Positions 13,086 to 14,290 of a stretch of DNA of 14,290 nt are shown one piece after another. The stretch is from Candidatus Dojkabacteria bacterium (GTDB taxonomy: Bacteria; Patescibacteriota; Dojkabacteria; GCA-002793355), in assembly GCA_015489555.1 (NCBI GenBank), contig WFZN01000074.1, positions 1-14,290 on the forward strand. The letters are read 5' to 3'. Each line of letters opens with the position of its first letter. Positions within the stretch are counted from its first letter, which is position 1. A program made the translations under genes and the position numbers. The notes beneath the pieces were generated by a model. The model made no database searches, was not told where the DNA came from, and was given only the letters and a program-made list of their open reading frames with translations.

Positions 13086-14290
13086 ATGGCTAAAAAAGTA
13101 TATTACTCTACAAAAGCGCTACAGAAGTTGCTATCTGGTTTAAACAAATTAGCTAATGCAGTTGCTGTTACTTTGGGTCCAGGTGGGCACAATGTGGCAA
13201 TTGCTCAAAGTTTCGGAGCGCCGCGTATTACTAAAGACGGTGTTACCGTAGCAAAAGAGATAGAATTAAAAGACCCTGTAGAAAACGTGGGTGCTCAGAT
13301 TATTAAGGAAGCAGCTACTAAAACAAACGATATGGCTGGAGACGGTACTACCTCAGCAACAGTGCTTGCTCGCGCAATTGCTGTTGAAGGGGCTAAATAC
13401 ATGTTAGCAGGTGTTAATACTATTATTATGAAGAAAGGAATGCAAAAAGCCGTTGATGCTGCTATAGAGAGATTAAAGAAAATGTCCAAACAAATTACTG
13501 GGCTTGATGATTTAGTAAGAGTTGCAACCATTAGTGCAAATAACGATGAAGAACTAGGTAAGCTTATTGCGGAGGTTATACACAAGGTCGGTAAAGAGGG
13601 AGTAGTAACAGTTGAGGAAGGTAAAGGTTTTAAGACTGAGGTCGATTATGTCGAAGGTATGCAGTTTGACAGGGGTTATGTAAGCCCTTATTTTATTACT
13701 GATTCTGAGAGACTAGAGGCAGTTTTAGAGGGAGATGTACTAGTCTTTGTAACTGATAAAAAACTTTCTACAGTGCAAGATGTAACTAAGATTCTTGAGC
13801 TTGCTGTGCAGGAGGGTAAGCCTTTGTTAATAATTGCTGACGATATAGAAGGGCATGCTCTTGCTACCTTAGTACTTAACAAATTAAGAGGGGTTATTAA
13901 GGTTGCTGCTGTTAAGGCACCAGCTTTTGGTGAAAGAAAAAAGGAGATACTAAGAGACATTGCCATTTTAACAGGTGCAAACTTAATTAGTGAAGAAACC
14001 GGTGGGTCTTTAGAATCTGTAAGTATTGCTGATTTTGGACATGCCCGTAAGGTAATAGTTAAGAAAGAGTCAACAATAATAGTTGATGGTAAGGGCAATC
14101 CTGACGCGATTGAAGCCCGTGTTGCTGAGATTAAAAAGGCTATCGAACTTGCTGATTCAGATTATGACCGTGAAAAGCTAGAAGAGCGTTTGGCTAAGCT
14201 TACCGGCGGTGTGGCTGTAATTAGAGTAGGAGCAGCTACAGAGGTAGAACTTAAGGAGATTAAGTATAGATTAGAGGATGCACTTAACGC
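13086..14290 (+). CDS. groL: chaperonin GroEL, 3' part beyond the window
   Basis: The 60-kDa chaperonin subunit forms double rings that fold proteins in an ATP-driven cycle. The first 401 codons are present and the frame is open at the right edge. The N terminus MAKKVYYSTKALQKLLSGL is followed by the ATP-binding VTLGPGG (28-34). Then come ITKDGVTVAKEIEL (48-61), AGDGTTSATVLA (84-95), RGYVSPYF (about 197-204), APAFGERKKEIL and GGVAVIRVGAATEVELKE. The catalytic Asp equivalent to E. coli D398 is at residue 398, 11 bases before the edge. The usual LGPKGRN reads LGPGGHN here, replacing two charged positions after the phosphate-binding loop; its effect is unknown. The gene stands without groES in front, unlike the usual groESL operon. 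The minus-strand open frames inside it are shadows. Confidence 0.98.
   Translation, partial: MAKKVYYSTKALQKLLSGLNKLANAVAVTLGPGGHNVAIAQSFGAPRITKDGVTVAKEIELKDPVENVGAQIIKEAATKTNDMAGDGTTSATVLARAIAVEGAKYMLAGVNTIIMKKGMQKAVDAAIERLKKMSKQITGLDDLVRVATISANNDEELGKLIAEVIHKVGKEGVVTVEEGKGFKTEVDYVEGMQFDRGYVSPYFITDSERLEAVLEGDVLVFVTDKKLSTVQDVTKILELAVQEGKPLLIIADDIEGHALATLVLNKLRGVIKVAAVKAPAFGERKKEILRDIAILTGANLISEETGGSLESVSIADFGHARKVIVKKESTIIVDGKGNPDAIEARVAEIKKAIELADSDYDREKLEERLAKLTGGVAVIRVGAATEVELKEIKYRLEDALN

Noticed and set aside
13295..14098. Two minus-strand open frames inside groEL (13295-13585 and 13688-14098)
   Set aside because: Both are antisense shadows of the strongly conserved chaperonin sequence.

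Overview
The window comes from an AT-rich bacterial chromosome. I suspect a Candidate Phyla Radiation (Patescibacteria) member. The reasons are small, loosely packed housekeeping genes, few Shine-Dalgarno sites, several apparently leaderless starts, divergent but complete core proteins, and a Rossmann-plus-membrane-anchor protein of a kind I associate with that group. This placement is inference; no rRNA is present to prove it.

Left edge (1-682): a spaced-repeat array runs off the window. It has one partial and 15 full copies of an identical 25-nt repeat, separated by 15 mostly unrelated spacers. Thirteen spacers are 18-20 nt, one is 21 nt and one is 28 nt. One spacer occurs twice. It looks like a CRISPR array, but the spacers are far shorter than normal and no cas gene is visible. 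This is the most unusual object here. A small hairpin and an AT-rich stretch lie to its right.

792-2885: an AMP nucleosidase gene (amn, minus strand) is broken at a run of eight G. Then come about 350 bases without a gene, holding an interrupted inverted repeat, and an unrecognised 182-residue protein.

2886-9026: thioredoxin reductase (minus) diverges from a single-cluster ferredoxin, then a PAP2 lipid phosphatase and a RodZ-like membrane HTH protein (all plus). These suggest redox and envelope functions. An AAA_14/DUF4143 ATPase (minus) ends three bases after the RodZ-like gene. It diverges from uvrB, the nucleotide-excision-repair damage-recognition helicase, across a 165-bp gap with three short direct repeats.

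9007-11729: a two-gene minus-strand operon encodes a membrane-anchored PEGA-domain protein and a large protein with a degenerate Rossmann/SDR domain, one transmembrane helix and an external domain.

11739-14290: a promoter leads to tmRNA (ssrA), which has an unusually long 32-codon tag. Then come an unrecognised 207-residue protein and groEL, which is cut by the right edge.

A recurring feature is a -10 hexamer (usually GTATAAT) 5-7 bases before a start codon. It appears at the ferredoxin, RodZ-like, uvrB, ATPase and PEGA genes, implies leaderless mRNAs, and decides one start codon.
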